Shown here in pieces: positions 1 through 8,183 of a stretch of 64,000 bases of DNA; positions within the stretch are counted from its first letter, which is position 1; every line of letters begins with the position of its first letter. Origin of the DNA: Undibacterium sp. KW1 (GTDB lineage Bacteria; Pseudomonadota; Gammaproteobacteria; Burkholderiales; Burkholderiaceae_D). Both the position numbers and the translations under genes were made by a program. A model generated the notes under the pieces. The model was given only the letters and a program-made list of their open reading frames with translations, searched no databases and was not told the DNA's origin. The stretch covers positions 4,464,001-4,528,000 of the forward strand of contig NZ_AP018439.1 of NCBI RefSeq assembly GCF_009937955.1, given 5' to 3'.

Positions 1-54
1 ACGGGTTTGGTAAAGCGTTGGCGTGGGGTGGATGGACCTGAAGGCATGGCGACC

Positions 55-3000
55 TCAGACTATGCTGGCTGCCATGGCAGCGGCTATGACAGGACTGCCG
101 TTATGCAGGGGCTGTATACGCTTATTTTGTGGTGCATCCTTTATATCTGCTGGCAAGCCTTGTGCTGCCTGGGTCTGAGTGGTTGGTACACGCTCCAACC
201 TGGGGGCAACCTGCGGCAAACTTGGGGGCAACTTGCCAATGGCCTGCCCCAACTTGCTGCGGTCGTAGTCATTATCTGAGGCCAAATCCTGTACATCCCG
301 CAAGCCGCATAATTGTTTTCCGGTGTCTTTGCCATCAAACAACAAGGCATATTGCAGGGCATGGCCACGACTGCCACCATGCACGATCAGGTATTCCATT
401 TCGGTGAGCCGTGCACAGTGGACCTTGAGCTGGTTGTCACTCCATTTGGTGATATCGCGGATGTCACGGCGACTAAAACGTACTTCGCGCAGGGAAATGT
501 CTTGTTGTTGCGCCATCCGGTTCACCATGTCGTGTACGAGCATTAATAAGCGTCTGGTCTGCGGTGGTAATTCGTCCAGTGTCCGGCCCAGCACTTCATG
601 GGCAATGGTGTTAGCTAGGGCAATATCGCTTTTGGTGACTTCGATATAGGCAAGCTGCTGCCCATTGTGATTCACTGTTTTGACTTCACGCTGGTGCTGG
701 TGCAATAAGGTAATGGCGCGTATCAGGGTCAGGTATTTCATATGATCGCGCCGGGTTCTGGTCTGTTCATCGAGGAAGGTCAGTTGATCGGCATAGGGAT
801 TGACGACCAGCACCGGCTTTAACAGGCGCTGGGCATTCTGGTGTAACTCGGTGATGGTTTGTTTGTCGTTGGCGGCCAGCAAGCCTGCCAGGGTCTGTTT
901 TGAGCGTTGCCGTGCATGGATGGCCTGGGTTTGTTCGCGGCTTTCATTGACGGTGAGGACTAAACAGCGGTTCATGAGTTCTTCATCGACATCAATGGCG
1001 GTAGTGGTCAGCATGAGCATGACGGGGCCTTTGACTTTGTATTGCTTGGTGACGAGGTTGCCGGTGACATCATCCTTGCCGGTACTTGCCATGCTGAGTT
1101 CACCATCGCTTTGCAAGAGTTTTAAGGCGTAGGCCGCTTGCCGTACGCCCTCCTCTTCGGCGATGGCGAGTATCTTGTGTTGCATGTCGGTTTCACCGAG
1201 ATAGAACAGGCTTTGCCCTGTCATGGCGCTGTATTGCTGTTTGTCTTCTGGCGGCACCATGGCTAATACGGCCTCCATCAAACTGCTTTTACCAGCAGCG
1301 CTGGTGCTTTGTATCAGGATAGCCAGCGGGGTGTCGAGTTTGCGACTGACTGCGGCCAGGTAGCCTGCCAGTAAATTATTGGCTTCGCCAACAACACCAC
1401 AGCGTTCCATGTCGGCCACGAGACGGGCAATCAGGTCAGGGGCTTGCAACAGTTGGAGGGCGGCGGCTTCTTGTTCGGCAGTCAGTGTCAGGGGCTGACT
1501 TTTAGCTTGGGAGTTGCTGCGGATGAGTTCGTCTTGTAGGGTTTCCAGGCGCAGCAGTAGCGTGCCGATGTCGTGCTTGATGAGATTGTCGGGCAATGCC
1601 AGTTCGACGGCAGCCTGTTTGATATAGGTGGCGCGACTGCGGGCAGCGTACAGGTCAAGGGTATCAACATGGTAGGCGCTGTGTTCGCCTGATCCGCTCG
1701 CTTGCAGACGCACTTGCAAATTCACGCGCATAGATTCGGGCGAGGTATTTTTTTTCCAGCCACGGATGCGCCAGTGACGTTCGTCCTGCACCATCGTTAT
1801 TTCATCGCTGTCGAGTTCGGCAGCATGTACCTGGTCGGCTTCGCTGCCTGGAGTGGCGGTGGTCACGGCAATGGTCGGGGCCGTGATGTCGGCGGCGATT
1901 GCCTCAGCGGCTAAAGGAAGAGGCTCAACCATCGGCGGCAAGTCTGGAGGCGCAGGAGATGCAACGACTGGCGCGGGTGCAATGGGGGTGGCGGGTCGCC
2001 CTATCCATTCAGCTTGTCTGAGCATGAGGCCCAGGCTGTGGTGGGCGGGTGTCAGTTTCAAGGCGGTGCTGTTGGCATCCATACCTTTGGGGAAGTGTAC
2101 GCGCAGGCATTCGATGCTAGCAGCAATCAGTTGGGGGGCCAGCTTGTCGGCGGCCTTGTCACCTGGTTCGTCTCTATCGTAAGCAATCAGGATGCGCTGG
2201 GTGCCGTGACGCTGGAAGGCGGCCAGATGGTCATCGGTAAAACCTTCTATGCCGTAGCTGGTGGTGACATTGGTATAACCGGCGCACCAGAATGTCATGG
2301 CGTCGATCAGTGCTTCGCATAGGATGATTTCTTTATTATCTGCCAGTGCCTGTTCGTTCCAGATGCCGCGACCAGCGCTTCTGCCCTGGTTGGGCAGGTA
2401 GAGGTGTTTGGGGGTGCCTTTGCGCAGGTCATCACGTATCTTGCGACCATAGATTTCGGTGACATTGCCTGCCTGGTCAAGAATGGGAACGATCAGGCTG
2501 CCATTGAAGTGTTCGTGACCGCTGTCACGGTAGAGGCCGACATGCTGCAAACGGCTGCGAATTTGTTCGCCGGTCTGCTGACGCTTGACGGGCAAGCGCA
2601 GACCCAGGCTGCGATTGGCATAGCCAAGCTTGAAGCGGCTAATCAGGTCGGGATGATCGAGGCCACGTTGTTTCAGGTAGGCCAGAGCTTCCGGCGAAGC
2701 CAGCAAGGTCTGGTGGTAGTAATCCACGGTTTGATTCAGCAAGTCTTGGTCGTCTGCATCAAACACGACCGGCGGCGGCAGGCTGCGCACGACGCTGCGT
2801 TTGACGGGAGAGTCACCAACAGGGCTGGCAGCTAAAGAAGAATCCGTTTTGAGCAATTCGACCGCATGGCGAAACGAGACACCGCGCAGCTTCATCACCC
2901 AGTCAATCGGGCCGCCACCAATCTGGCAGCTAAAACAGTGCCACAGGTTTTTAGCGGGGGTGACGATCAGGGAGGGTTCGCTATCGGCATGGAAGGGACA

Positions 3001-3117
3001 TAGGCCGAGCTGGTCTTTGCCACTCTTTTTTAAAACGATACCAGCGGATTCCACCAAGCGCTCGACCGACACTTCATTCTTTAGCCGCTCGACTTCTGCT
3101 GTTGGTATTCTTGCCAT
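55..3117 (-). CDS. DnaG-type primase fused to a P-loop ATPase domain (1020 aa)
   Basis: Predicted mobile-element primase that would make RNA primers for replication of the element. A CHC2-type zinc finger is visible at residues C40, H43, C61 and C64, followed by a primase core and a Toprim region near residues 265-320 (acidic motif with glutamate in LCEALID, then AYDRD). The C-terminal half carries a Walker A-like motif (STSAAGKSS, about residue 605) and an AAA-like region, as in helicase-primase fusions of integrative elements and plasmids. It is much longer than chromosomal DnaG (about 600 aa). The ATG lies at the end of a 101-bp gap shared with a divergent XRE regulator gene, which may control it. 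The primase domain is confident; a helicase function for the C-terminus is inference. Confidence 0.88.
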   Translation of the reverse strand: MARIPTAEVERLKNEVSVERLVESAGIVLKKSGKDQLGLCPFHADSEPSLIVTPAKNLWHCFSCQIGGGPIDWVMKLRGVSFRHAVELLKTDSSLAASPVGDSPVKRSVVRSLPPPVVFDADDQDLLNQTVDYYHQTLLASPEALAYLKQRGLDHPDLISRFKLGYANRSLGLRLPVKRQQTGEQIRSRLQHVGLYRDSGHEHFNGSLIVPILDQAGNVTEIYGRKIRDDLRKGTPKHLYLPNQGRSAGRGIWNEQALADNKEIILCEALIDAMTFWCAGYTNVTTSYGIEGFTDDHLAAFQRHGTQRILIAYDRDEPGDKAADKLAPQLIAASIECLRVHFPKGMDANSTALKLTPAHHSLGLMLRQAEWIGRPATPIAPAPVVASPAPPDLPPMVEPLPLAAEAIAADITAPTIAVTTATPGSEADQVHAAELDSDEITMVQDERHWRIRGWKKNTSPESMRVNLQVRLQASGSGEHSAYHVDTLDLYAARSRATYIKQAAVELALPDNLIKHDIGTLLLRLETLQDELIRSNSQAKSQPLTLTAEQEAAALQLLQAPDLIARLVADMERCGVVGEANNLLAGYLAAVSRKLDTPLAILIQSTSAAGKSSLMEAVLAMVPPEDKQQYSAMTGQSLFYLGETDMQHKILAIAEEEGVRQAAYALKLLQSDGELSMASTGKDDVTGNLVTKQYKVKGPVMLMLTTTAIDVDEELMNRCLVLTVNESREQTQAIHARQRSKQTLAGLLAANDKQTITELHQNAQRLLKPVLVVNPYADQLTFLDEQTRTRRDHMKYLTLIRAITLLHQHQREVKTVNHNGQQLAYIEVTKSDIALANTIAHEVLGRTLDELPPQTRRLLMLVHDMVNRMAQQQDISLREVRFSRRDIRDITKWSDNQLKVHCARLTEMEYLIVHGGSRGHALQYALLFDGKDTGKQLCGLRDVQDLASDNDYDRSKLGQAIGKLPPSLPQVAPRLERVPTTQTQAAQGLPADIKDAPQNKRIQPLHNGSPVIAAAMAASIV

Positions 3118-3169
3118 AAATCACTTTCCCCTGGAAACCTGTCAATACTCTATTCGGATATACGTAAAC

Positions 3170-3183
3170 TAACATATATGTTA
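3170..3183. promoter_or_regulatory. 14-bp perfect palindrome in divergent promoter region
   Basis: TAACATATATGTTA is perfectly self-complementary. It sits between the primase start and the XRE regulator start, where an autoregulatory operator would be expected. Binding by the XRE protein is inferred from position only. Confidence 0.5.
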
Positions 3184-3218
3184 TCTTTGAACAAGTCAGT
3201 TAAAAAGGGGGACTTATA

Positions 3219-3590
3219 GTGACGTTCGCTCAATTACCAGCTTTCCTCGCTATGGAATTTCCCGAACGTGTGACCGCTCTACGCAAAGAGCGTGGTTTGA
3301 CACAACAAGCGCTTGCCGACAAGGTTGGTGTGCATGTGCTGCAAATCCGCCGGTACGAGGGAGGCACTTCGCAACCTACGCTTGATGTTATCCGGCGCTT
3401 GGCAATTGCTCTTAGTGTGAGTGCGGATATGTTGGTTTTCGACCAGGAGGATCAACGTGGCCCCTCGGACGATCTACGCTTGCAATTCGAGGCCATCAGC
3501 CAATTTTCGCAGGAAGAGAAGGAAGTCATCAGGGAATTGCTGGAGGGAATGATTCTCAAGCATGATGCCAAGCGCTGGATCAAACCATAA
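3219..3590 (+). CDS. XRE-family HTH transcriptional regulator (123 aa)
   Basis: A Cro/C1-type helix-turn-helix lies at about residues 16-70 (RVTALRKERGLTQQALADKVGV, then IRRYEGGTSQPTLDVIRRLA). A short acidic, helical tail follows that may mediate dimerization. The GTG start is favoured because an AAGGGGG ribosome-binding site lies about 8 nt upstream; an internal ATG at 3252 would still leave the HTH intact. It is divergent from the primase gene, with a 14-bp palindrome between them, which fits a repressor controlling the element's replication gene. A strong terminator follows. HTH assignment is secure; target and ligand are unknown. Confidence 0.85.
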   Translation: MTFAQLPAFLAMEFPERVTALRKERGLTQQALADKVGVHVLQIRRYEGGTSQPTLDVIRRLAIALSVSADMLVFDQEDQRGPSDDLRLQFEAISQFSQEEKEVIRELLEGMILKHDAKRWIKP

Positions 3591-3610
3591 AAACTAGCCG
3601 CTAAAAAAAA

Positions 3611-3661
3611 TCCCCTACCGCCGAGGTCGGGGATAGGGGGAGCTTTTTTTTCTTTTTAAAA
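3611..3661. terminator. Rho-independent terminator after XRE gene
   Basis: TCCCCTA pairs with TAGGGGGA across a CCG/CGG inner stem. It is followed by a run of eight T on the plus strand and preceded by eight A, so it could act in both directions. Confidence 0.8.
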
Positions 3662-3733
3662 GAAGAACACACCATTTGCAAATAATCTCTCTATTCGATA
3701 TTGTAAATGGGCTACTCTTTCATCCCCCTCCAT

Positions 3734-4072
3734 ATGAACACCCCACAGATGGCAGCACCTGCGTCGCGCAGTAGCATGGCCGAACAGCTCCAGACCGTTC
3801 AAAGTAAGATTGCCAACGCCCCAGCAGAGTGACTTGCTGAACGTGAGCGCCGCTTTTTAGCGATTGAGAAACTCAGAGAATCACGCAAGATACTGGTGGA
3901 CTACTACACCACGCCAGGTGTCACGGCACCATTCCCCATCAATCCAGTCGAAGAGGATTTGCACTTGTTTGCCTGCACCGATACCGCCACGCTGGAAGTT
4001 TATGCAGAGATCGATGCTTTACTGGTGACCGAAGCGCAACGCGGCACACCAGTTGAGGTGTTAGCGTCTTAG
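3734..4072 (+). pseudogene. Small unknown gene broken by one in-frame TGA
   Basis: An open frame of 113 codons starts with ATG at 3734 and ends with TAG at 4070-4072. It is interrupted only by a TGA at 3830-3832 (codon 33). The frame either side reads as normal protein: a glutamine/alanine-rich N-terminus, then a charged helix (LAERERRFLAIEKLRESRKI), then a DYYTTPG segment and an acidic C-terminus. A CGA-to-TGA or TGG-to-TGA change would explain it. I do not recognise the family. The serine recombinase 3.5 kb downstream shows the same kind of lesion. Confidence 0.55.
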
Positions 4073-4093
4073 TGTCAATGGCATTTTTTAATG

Positions 4094-5086
4094 CTACACA
4101 TAATGGGCCATGCGCTCGTAGAAGTAAGCACCTTTGGTTTCCATGTCTTCACCGGCATTAACCACCACCGCAGCCAGGTATTCAAAGAAGCTTTGCTTGA
4201 TGTAGTCCACCACCAATTGGCGGAAGGGTTCGATATTGCCATCGACTTGCGCCTGTTCCAGGGCTGCGTAATACGCCAGCCTGGCATCATCATCCCCAGA
4301 GATACGCGCTATTGGATAACCATGCTGTAACAGGATGAGGTTCATCACCAGTCGTGAGGTGCGACCATTGCCATCAATCCAGGGATGCACTGTGACGATT
4401 TTTTCGTGCATGTCAGCAGCCAATAAAGCTGGATGGAATGCCGTAGCGTATTCATCATAGAAATGGAACACGTCTTCCATGCGTTTTGGCACCAGGTAAG
4501 GTGGCGGCGGCACATGCCGCGCACCAGTAATTTCTACTTGCACCTTGCGATAGACTCCGGCATCAAGTGGACGGATACCCCCTAGCACAATGGCATGGAT
4601 GTGGTTCACCAGGCGCTCATTCAAGACCACTTCTTGCCCTGCCAGTTCGCGGATATAACCGATAGCTGCCTGATGATTGCGTGCCTCCAGGTGTTCATCC
4701 AGGGACTTGCCCTTGATGGTCATGCCTTTGGCAATGACCATGTGCGTTTCTTGTAAAGAGAGCGTATTTCCTTCGATTCTATTGGACTCGTAGGTATATT
4801 CGGTGTCCCAGGTACGCTGCAAATTTTCTAATTGGGTTGGATTGAGAGGACGGAAACTATCAAGGCAGCGCTTCAAATCATCGAGCTGGTCGAGGGCAGC
4901 GCGTAAATCGCCGTTGACTTCATTGCTGACATCAGGGAAGGCACGGGCCAGCAATTTCTTCATGTCCATAGTGGTCTGGGTAACGGATAAAACACGCTCC
5001 ACAAAGACCTGGCGCAAGGCTTGAACATGGGTCTTGTCTTCCGGCGATAGGATGGCTGCGGGGTGTTGTTCTGGGGTCGTTTTCAT
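4094..5086 (-). CDS. Fic/DOC-family protein, probable AMPylase with intramolecular inhibitory helix (330 aa)
   Basis: The Fic active-site motif HPWIDGNGRTSR is at residues 234-245, with catalytic H234 and the anion-binding GNGR loop. Fic proteins of this type usually transfer AMP from ATP to target hydroxyl groups. An N-terminal SNRIEG motif at residues 101-106 matches the [S/T]xxxE[G/N] inhibitory helix, with E105 as the obstructing glutamate. This suggests a class II (self-inhibited) Fic rather than one needing a separate antitoxin. The full catalytic domain and its usual helical N-terminal region are present. It is first in a run of minus-strand cargo genes. The target is unknown; a role in stress response, toxin activity or phage response is only inference. 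Confidence 0.9.
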   Translation of the reverse strand: MKTTPEQHPAAILSPEDKTHVQALRQVFVERVLSVTQTTMDMKKLLARAFPDVSNEVNGDLRAALDQLDDLKRCLDSFRPLNPTQLENLQRTWDTEYTYESNRIEGNTLSLQETHMVIAKGMTIKGKSLDEHLEARNHQAAIGYIRELAGQEVVLNERLVNHIHAIVLGGIRPLDAGVYRKVQVEITGARHVPPPPYLVPKRMEDVFHFYDEYATAFHPALLAADMHEKIVTVHPWIDGNGRTSRLVMNLILLQHGYPIARISGDDDARLAYYAALEQAQVDGNIEPFRQLVVDYIKQSFFEYLAAVVVNAGEDMETKGAYFYERMAHYV

Positions 5087-5116
5087 CGTTTAACTTAATA
5101 CTGGCAAGGAGTAACG

Positions 5117-5222
5117 CCACCAGTTGGTGGACGAATGCAGCCATTGTATTCACTTTAGCGGCAAGCTCCAGCAAATCGGTATAGAAGAGAATTGTCAGGC
5201 GGCATAAATCGCACCACCTGAC
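5117..5222. repeat. Two inverted repeats between Fic and NUDIX genes
   Basis: CCACCAGTTGGTGG occupies 5117-5130. TGTCAGGCGG at 5193-5202 pairs with CCACCTGACA at 5213-5222, with one G-U. Neither has a T-run, so they are not typical terminators. They could be protein-binding sites or RNA hairpins in the leader of the Fic gene. Confidence 0.4.
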
Positions 5223-5266
5223 AGAGTTGACGCGCCAACGAAATAAACATCGTGTGATACAACAAT

Positions 5267-5764
5267 CTATCTCACAAGCTTCAGTAATTTAGTAGAGTTA
5301 ATCGCGCATCGTTGAGCAATACGATAAGCATAGGTATTGACATGATCCTCCATACAATATGCATCAAACAAAGACAAGCAAGCATCAATTCCCATGGCAA
5401 TATTTCCTTGCCACTGGTCGCCATGCTTTTCACCTTCCGCCTTTGATGGCTGACATAAACCGCAAAATAAAAAGACTCGCTCACCTCTAAATTCTTCGTA
5501 TCTTGCCTTTCGTGTTGCCGTATTTGCCCATTCAGGAAACCAGTCCCACTCCACTGTCACGACAGGATAAATATCCCCCACAATTTCATAGCCGACCTCC
5601 TCTAATAATTCACGCTTGGAACTAGCAACAATATCTTCATTGGGATCAACACCTCCACCTGGAAACATAATATATTTTCCATGATCTTGCGCCAGGATTT
5701 CATAACTTCTGGTCAAGAGAAATAATTCCGTCTTTTCTCTGTAAGGTAAATTTTTTCGGTTCAT
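5267..5764 (-). CDS. NUDIX hydrolase-family protein (165 aa)
   Basis: The Nudix box is clear at about residues 37-60: GGVDPNEDIVASSKRELLEE followed by VGY, matching GX5EX7REUXEEXGU. The metal-binding REXXEE residues are present. Such enzymes hydrolyse nucleoside diphosphates linked to another moiety (dNTPs, nucleotide sugars, NAD derivatives); the substrate cannot be read from sequence. Total length is normal for a single-domain NUDIX protein. It lies on the same strand as the cupin-like and Fic genes but separated by hairpins, so co-transcription is uncertain. A link to Fic chemistry (nucleotide adducts) is possible but speculative. Confidence 0.85.
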   Translation of the reverse strand: MNRKNLPYREKTELFLLTRSYEILAQDHGKYIMFPGGGVDPNEDIVASSKRELLEEVGYEIVGDIYPVVTVEWDWFPEWANTATRKARYEEFRGERVFLFCGLCQPSKAEGEKHGDQWQGNIAMGIDACLSLFDAYCMEDHVNTYAYRIAQRCAINSTKLLKLVR

Positions 5765-5800
5765 ATCAGACTTTTTCTAAAAATAGGTAGCGCAAAGAGG

Positions 5801-5832
5801 ATGTAGTCCGGCCTTGTTAGACCGGACTACAT
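5801..5832. repeat. 11-bp perfect hairpin between cupin-like and NUDIX genes
   Basis: ATGTAGTCCGG at 5801-5811 pairs perfectly with CCGGACTACAT at 5822-5832, just after the stop of the cupin-like gene. No good T-run follows on the minus strand, so it may be a weak or processed terminator, or an mRNA-stabilizing hairpin. Confidence 0.5.
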
Positions 5833-5834
5833 TG

Positions 5835-6524
5835 CTATGCAAGCATAGGTAATAAGGAGGGATTGTCACGCTCAAACTTTTTCAATATCCGCTCAAGTAT
5901 CTTCAGGCAATTTGCCACTTCCTCTCGCCCTGGGGAACGGATTGGAATAATCGGCTCATGAATTTCCCTTGTTTTGCTTAACACCAGTGTTTGCCCGCTA
6001 TCAAGGGACTTGTCTTTGATAATCAACGTAACAGGAAGCTCACGTCCTGAAGCAGATGCTATCGAATGATAACTATTGTTTCCGACAGTCAATATGTTGC
6101 CTACAAAGTGCTTGCGGGTATACCACTGACTTAAACGACCAAGAAACTCATGTGGTGCATTCAGTTGGCCGCCCTTATGACGAACAAAGCAAAAAAATTT
6201 GCTTTTCTCATCCTTGTCCCATCGCCATATTTTCTCGGTATACCCTCCCTGTAAGCCATAGCTGAGAAACGGGTGTTTATGATTATGGATATACGTCTCC
6301 TTGCAATCTTCGTAAATGTGGAAACGAACTTCTGTCGTTGGTGTATCCAATACAATGATTTGATACATAACTTGAGGGACATGCCTGACTTCGTACTGTG
6401 TTGGAGAAGACAAGACCTGCCTGAGTTGATCGATGCAGAATTTCTTCATTTTGGAAGAAATCAGCAATGAAGTTGATAAAACTTCAAGACCAATATTGAA
6501 TGATTCTCTGGGATAGCTACTCAT
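5835..6524 (-). CDS. Uncharacterized cupin-like protein (229 aa)
   Basis: No named family recognised. Residues about 70-160 contain HIYEDCKETYIHNHKHPFLS, an H-x-H arrangement, and later GNNSYHSI. Such spaced histidines are typical of the metal-binding sites of the cupin (double-stranded beta-helix) fold, as in cysteine-dioxygenase-like proteins. No signal peptide or membrane segment is visible, so it is probably cytosolic. It is the most upstream gene of the minus-strand cargo group. A fold-level cupin assignment is inferred from histidine spacing and length; enzymatic activity is not established. Confidence 0.55.
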   Translation of the reverse strand: MSSYPRESFNIGLEVLSTSLLISSKMKKFCIDQLRQVLSSPTQYEVRHVPQVMYQIIVLDTPTTEVRFHIYEDCKETYIHNHKHPFLSYGLQGGYTEKIWRWDKDEKSKFFCFVRHKGGQLNAPHEFLGRLSQWYTRKHFVGNILTVGNNSYHSIASASGRELPVTLIIKDKSLDSGQTLVLSKTREIHEPIIPIRSPGREEVANCLKILERILKKFERDNPSLLPMLA

Positions 6525-6860
6525 AACGCCTCCATGTGGTAAAAAAACAATATTTTTTTACACATGCAACGCTATTTTTGGCAATTGAGCCTTTTCTTCA
6601 AACAAAAAATTTACTTTTCTGTCAGAAGGTTTATAAAAGATGTGTGTATAGCTTTAACGATTCAAATTCCATTGAATTCGCTATTGCATCTCACCCCCAT
6701 ATTAGTGATAATCTGGGGTTGTCGTCCCATAAACGGCAAAACGCCTCAAACATGTTTCATGTGCGAGGGATGCCGGAAACGACTTGCCTGATGATAGGTT
6801 CGCAAATCTTTCACATCATTCAAGACCGTTCCGACATTAGAGCTTCAAACTTTGCAGCGT
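6525..6860 (+). other. Gene-free stretch ending at a strong plus-strand terminator; possible small RNA
   Basis: No convincing coding frame is found; the one plus-strand frame that spans it (6536-6898) has no recognizable domain and runs through the terminator. A perfect terminator at its right end implies a plus-strand transcript starting somewhere in this stretch, so a small RNA or a very short gene is possible. Confidence 0.3.
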
Positions 6861-6896
6861 CTCAGCCCACCCTAGGAAGTGGGCTGAGTTTTTTTT
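6861..6896 (+). terminator. Strong Rho-independent terminator
   Basis: CTCAGCCCAC (6861-6870) and GTGGGCTGAG (6879-6888) form a perfect 10-bp stem followed by eight T. No plus-strand protein gene upstream accounts for it. Confidence 0.85.
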
Positions 6897-6911
6897 AAGC
6901 CAAATTCTGGC

Positions 6912-6960
6912 AAAAAAAAAGCCGCCAGACATACTCACATACAGTTATGTCCTCGGCGGC
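6912..6960 (-). terminator. Rho-independent terminator on the minus strand
   Basis: On the minus strand GCCGCC and GACATA arms pair with TATGTC and GGCGGC, followed by nine T. The transcript it ends would come from 6961-7450, where only a 30-codon minus-strand frame (ATG near 7060, stop near 6969) is seen. Confidence 0.7.
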
Positions 6961-7449
6961 CTGCTTCTTACTTGACACCACTTACGCAGGAACAATATGC
7001 CGAGTTGGCGGGCAAATCTTTTATTACTAGAATTGCGGTGTCATATGTAATATAGCACACCATTTATTGTGATCGTTTGAATTTTGCTACAAATTTGCGT
7101 GTAATAGAGACATGTCACCGAAATTCAGCGACAAGCAGGGATGGCATGACGATTTATGCGACTACGCAGACACAATAACTGTGGTGCGCTTTGAACGCAT
7201 TATCTTGAATCGTTTTGCAAATCAAACTCCGAGTAGTAGATGTAGTAATAATTGAGCTATGTCATTCTTGTATCCTTATCGTAGGACGCAATAATGACGC
7301 GACGATGACCATCGTCACAACATCCCGCAACTATGCGCCTTTAAAATTCAGTTGACAAGTGGTTGTTCTACAACAATCTGCCCCACAAACCTTCCTTTAC
7401 GGGACACAGCAACCAGGATCACTCTTCACGACGGTAAATAGCGGTTTTT
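6961..7449. other. Intergenic stretch with no convincing gene
   Basis: No supported protein gene. A 30-codon minus-strand frame ends just before the minus-strand terminator and could be a small peptide or part of a small RNA. The right part is AT-rich and leads into the recombinase site. Confidence 0.35.
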
Positions 7450-7515
7450 GTGTCTCACTATCTCGTCTCTTGCTTTTTTTAAATTATTCTTACAATGAGA
7501 CGGGTGATGGGACAC
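7450..7515. repeat. Imperfect inverted repeat upstream of serine recombinase; candidate recombination site/operator
   Basis: The left arm at 7450-7469 (GTGTCTCACTATCTCGTCTC) and the right arm at 7497-7515 (GAGACGGGTGATGGGACAC) are imperfect inverted copies around a 27-bp AT-rich centre. They lie 30 bp before the recombinase ATG. Small serine recombinases commonly act at, and repress from, such dimer sites next to their own gene. Function is inferred from position. Confidence 0.5.
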
Positions 7516-7544
7516 CTCACATTCATTTCCTAATTATTTCGTCT

Positions 7545-8102
7545 ATGAAGATCGGCTATGCTCGCGTCTCTACACGCGACCAGAATTTACACCTGCAACT
7601 GGATGCCCTGACACTGGCTGGCTGCGATAAGGTCTTTGAAGAAGCCGCCAGTGGAGCATCGATGCAGCGCCCCGTCTTATCTGAAGCCTTATCGTATTTG
7701 CGCGAAGGCGATAGCCTGGTGGTCTGGAAGCTAGACCGTCTTGGCCGCACATTGGGCTGATTGGTCAAACTGGCCGAAGACTTGCGCCAGCGTGGTATTC
7801 ATTTGCACAGCATCACCGATGGGATTGACACAGGCACACCCGCAGGCCGTTTCTTTTTTAACGTCATGGCTAGCCTGGCCGAGATGGAGCGCGACTTGCT
7901 CCGCGAACGCACCCGTGCAGGCCTGGCAGCAGCACGCAACCGTGGTCATTTGGGTGGTCGCCGCATGACCATTACACCTGGTCAGCTCGAAGCCGCCCGC
8001 AGCTTAATCGCCGCAGGCAATTCCATACGGCAAACTGCCATCAAGTTAGACATACCACGCGCCACCCTACACCGCAATTTGCAATCACCAATAATTGTGT
8101 AA
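7545..8102 (+). pseudogene. Small serine recombinase (resolvase/invertase type) with in-frame TGA
   Basis: The N-terminal catalytic domain starts MKIGYARVSTRDQN with nucleophile S9 and carries the usual LDRLGRT motif near residues 64-70. Codon 72 (7758-7760) is TGA. The same frame then continues through ITDGIDTGTPAGRFFFNVMASLAEMERDLLRERTRAG and a C-terminal HTH (QTAIKLDIPRATLHRNL), giving 185 codons, the normal length for the family. The simplest view is a recently inactivated resolvase; a TTG immediately after the stop could in principle restart translation of a C-terminal DNA-binding fragment. An inverted-repeat candidate site lies just upstream. Confidence 0.85.
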
Positions 8103-8116
8103 TAGTCATGACTCTT

Positions 8117-8160
8117 CCAGGCTGCATATCTGTTTTCTTGCGGCCTGGCACTATTTTTTT
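8117..8160 (+). terminator. Terminator after the serine recombinase
   Basis: CCAGGC (8117-8122) pairs with GCCTGG (8143-8148), followed by an ACTATTTTTTT tail. It separates the recombinase from the next operon. Confidence 0.6.
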
Positions 8161-8183
8161 GATACGTGCATAAGGAGTGGTCG

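Noticed and set aside
6536..6898. 120-codon plus-strand frame
   Set aside because: No domain, no ribosome-binding site, and it runs through a strong terminator.
7758..7760. TGA read as selenocysteine in the serine recombinase
   Set aside because: No SECIS-like hairpin was evident after the codon, and the position is not a cysteine or selenocysteine site in this family.
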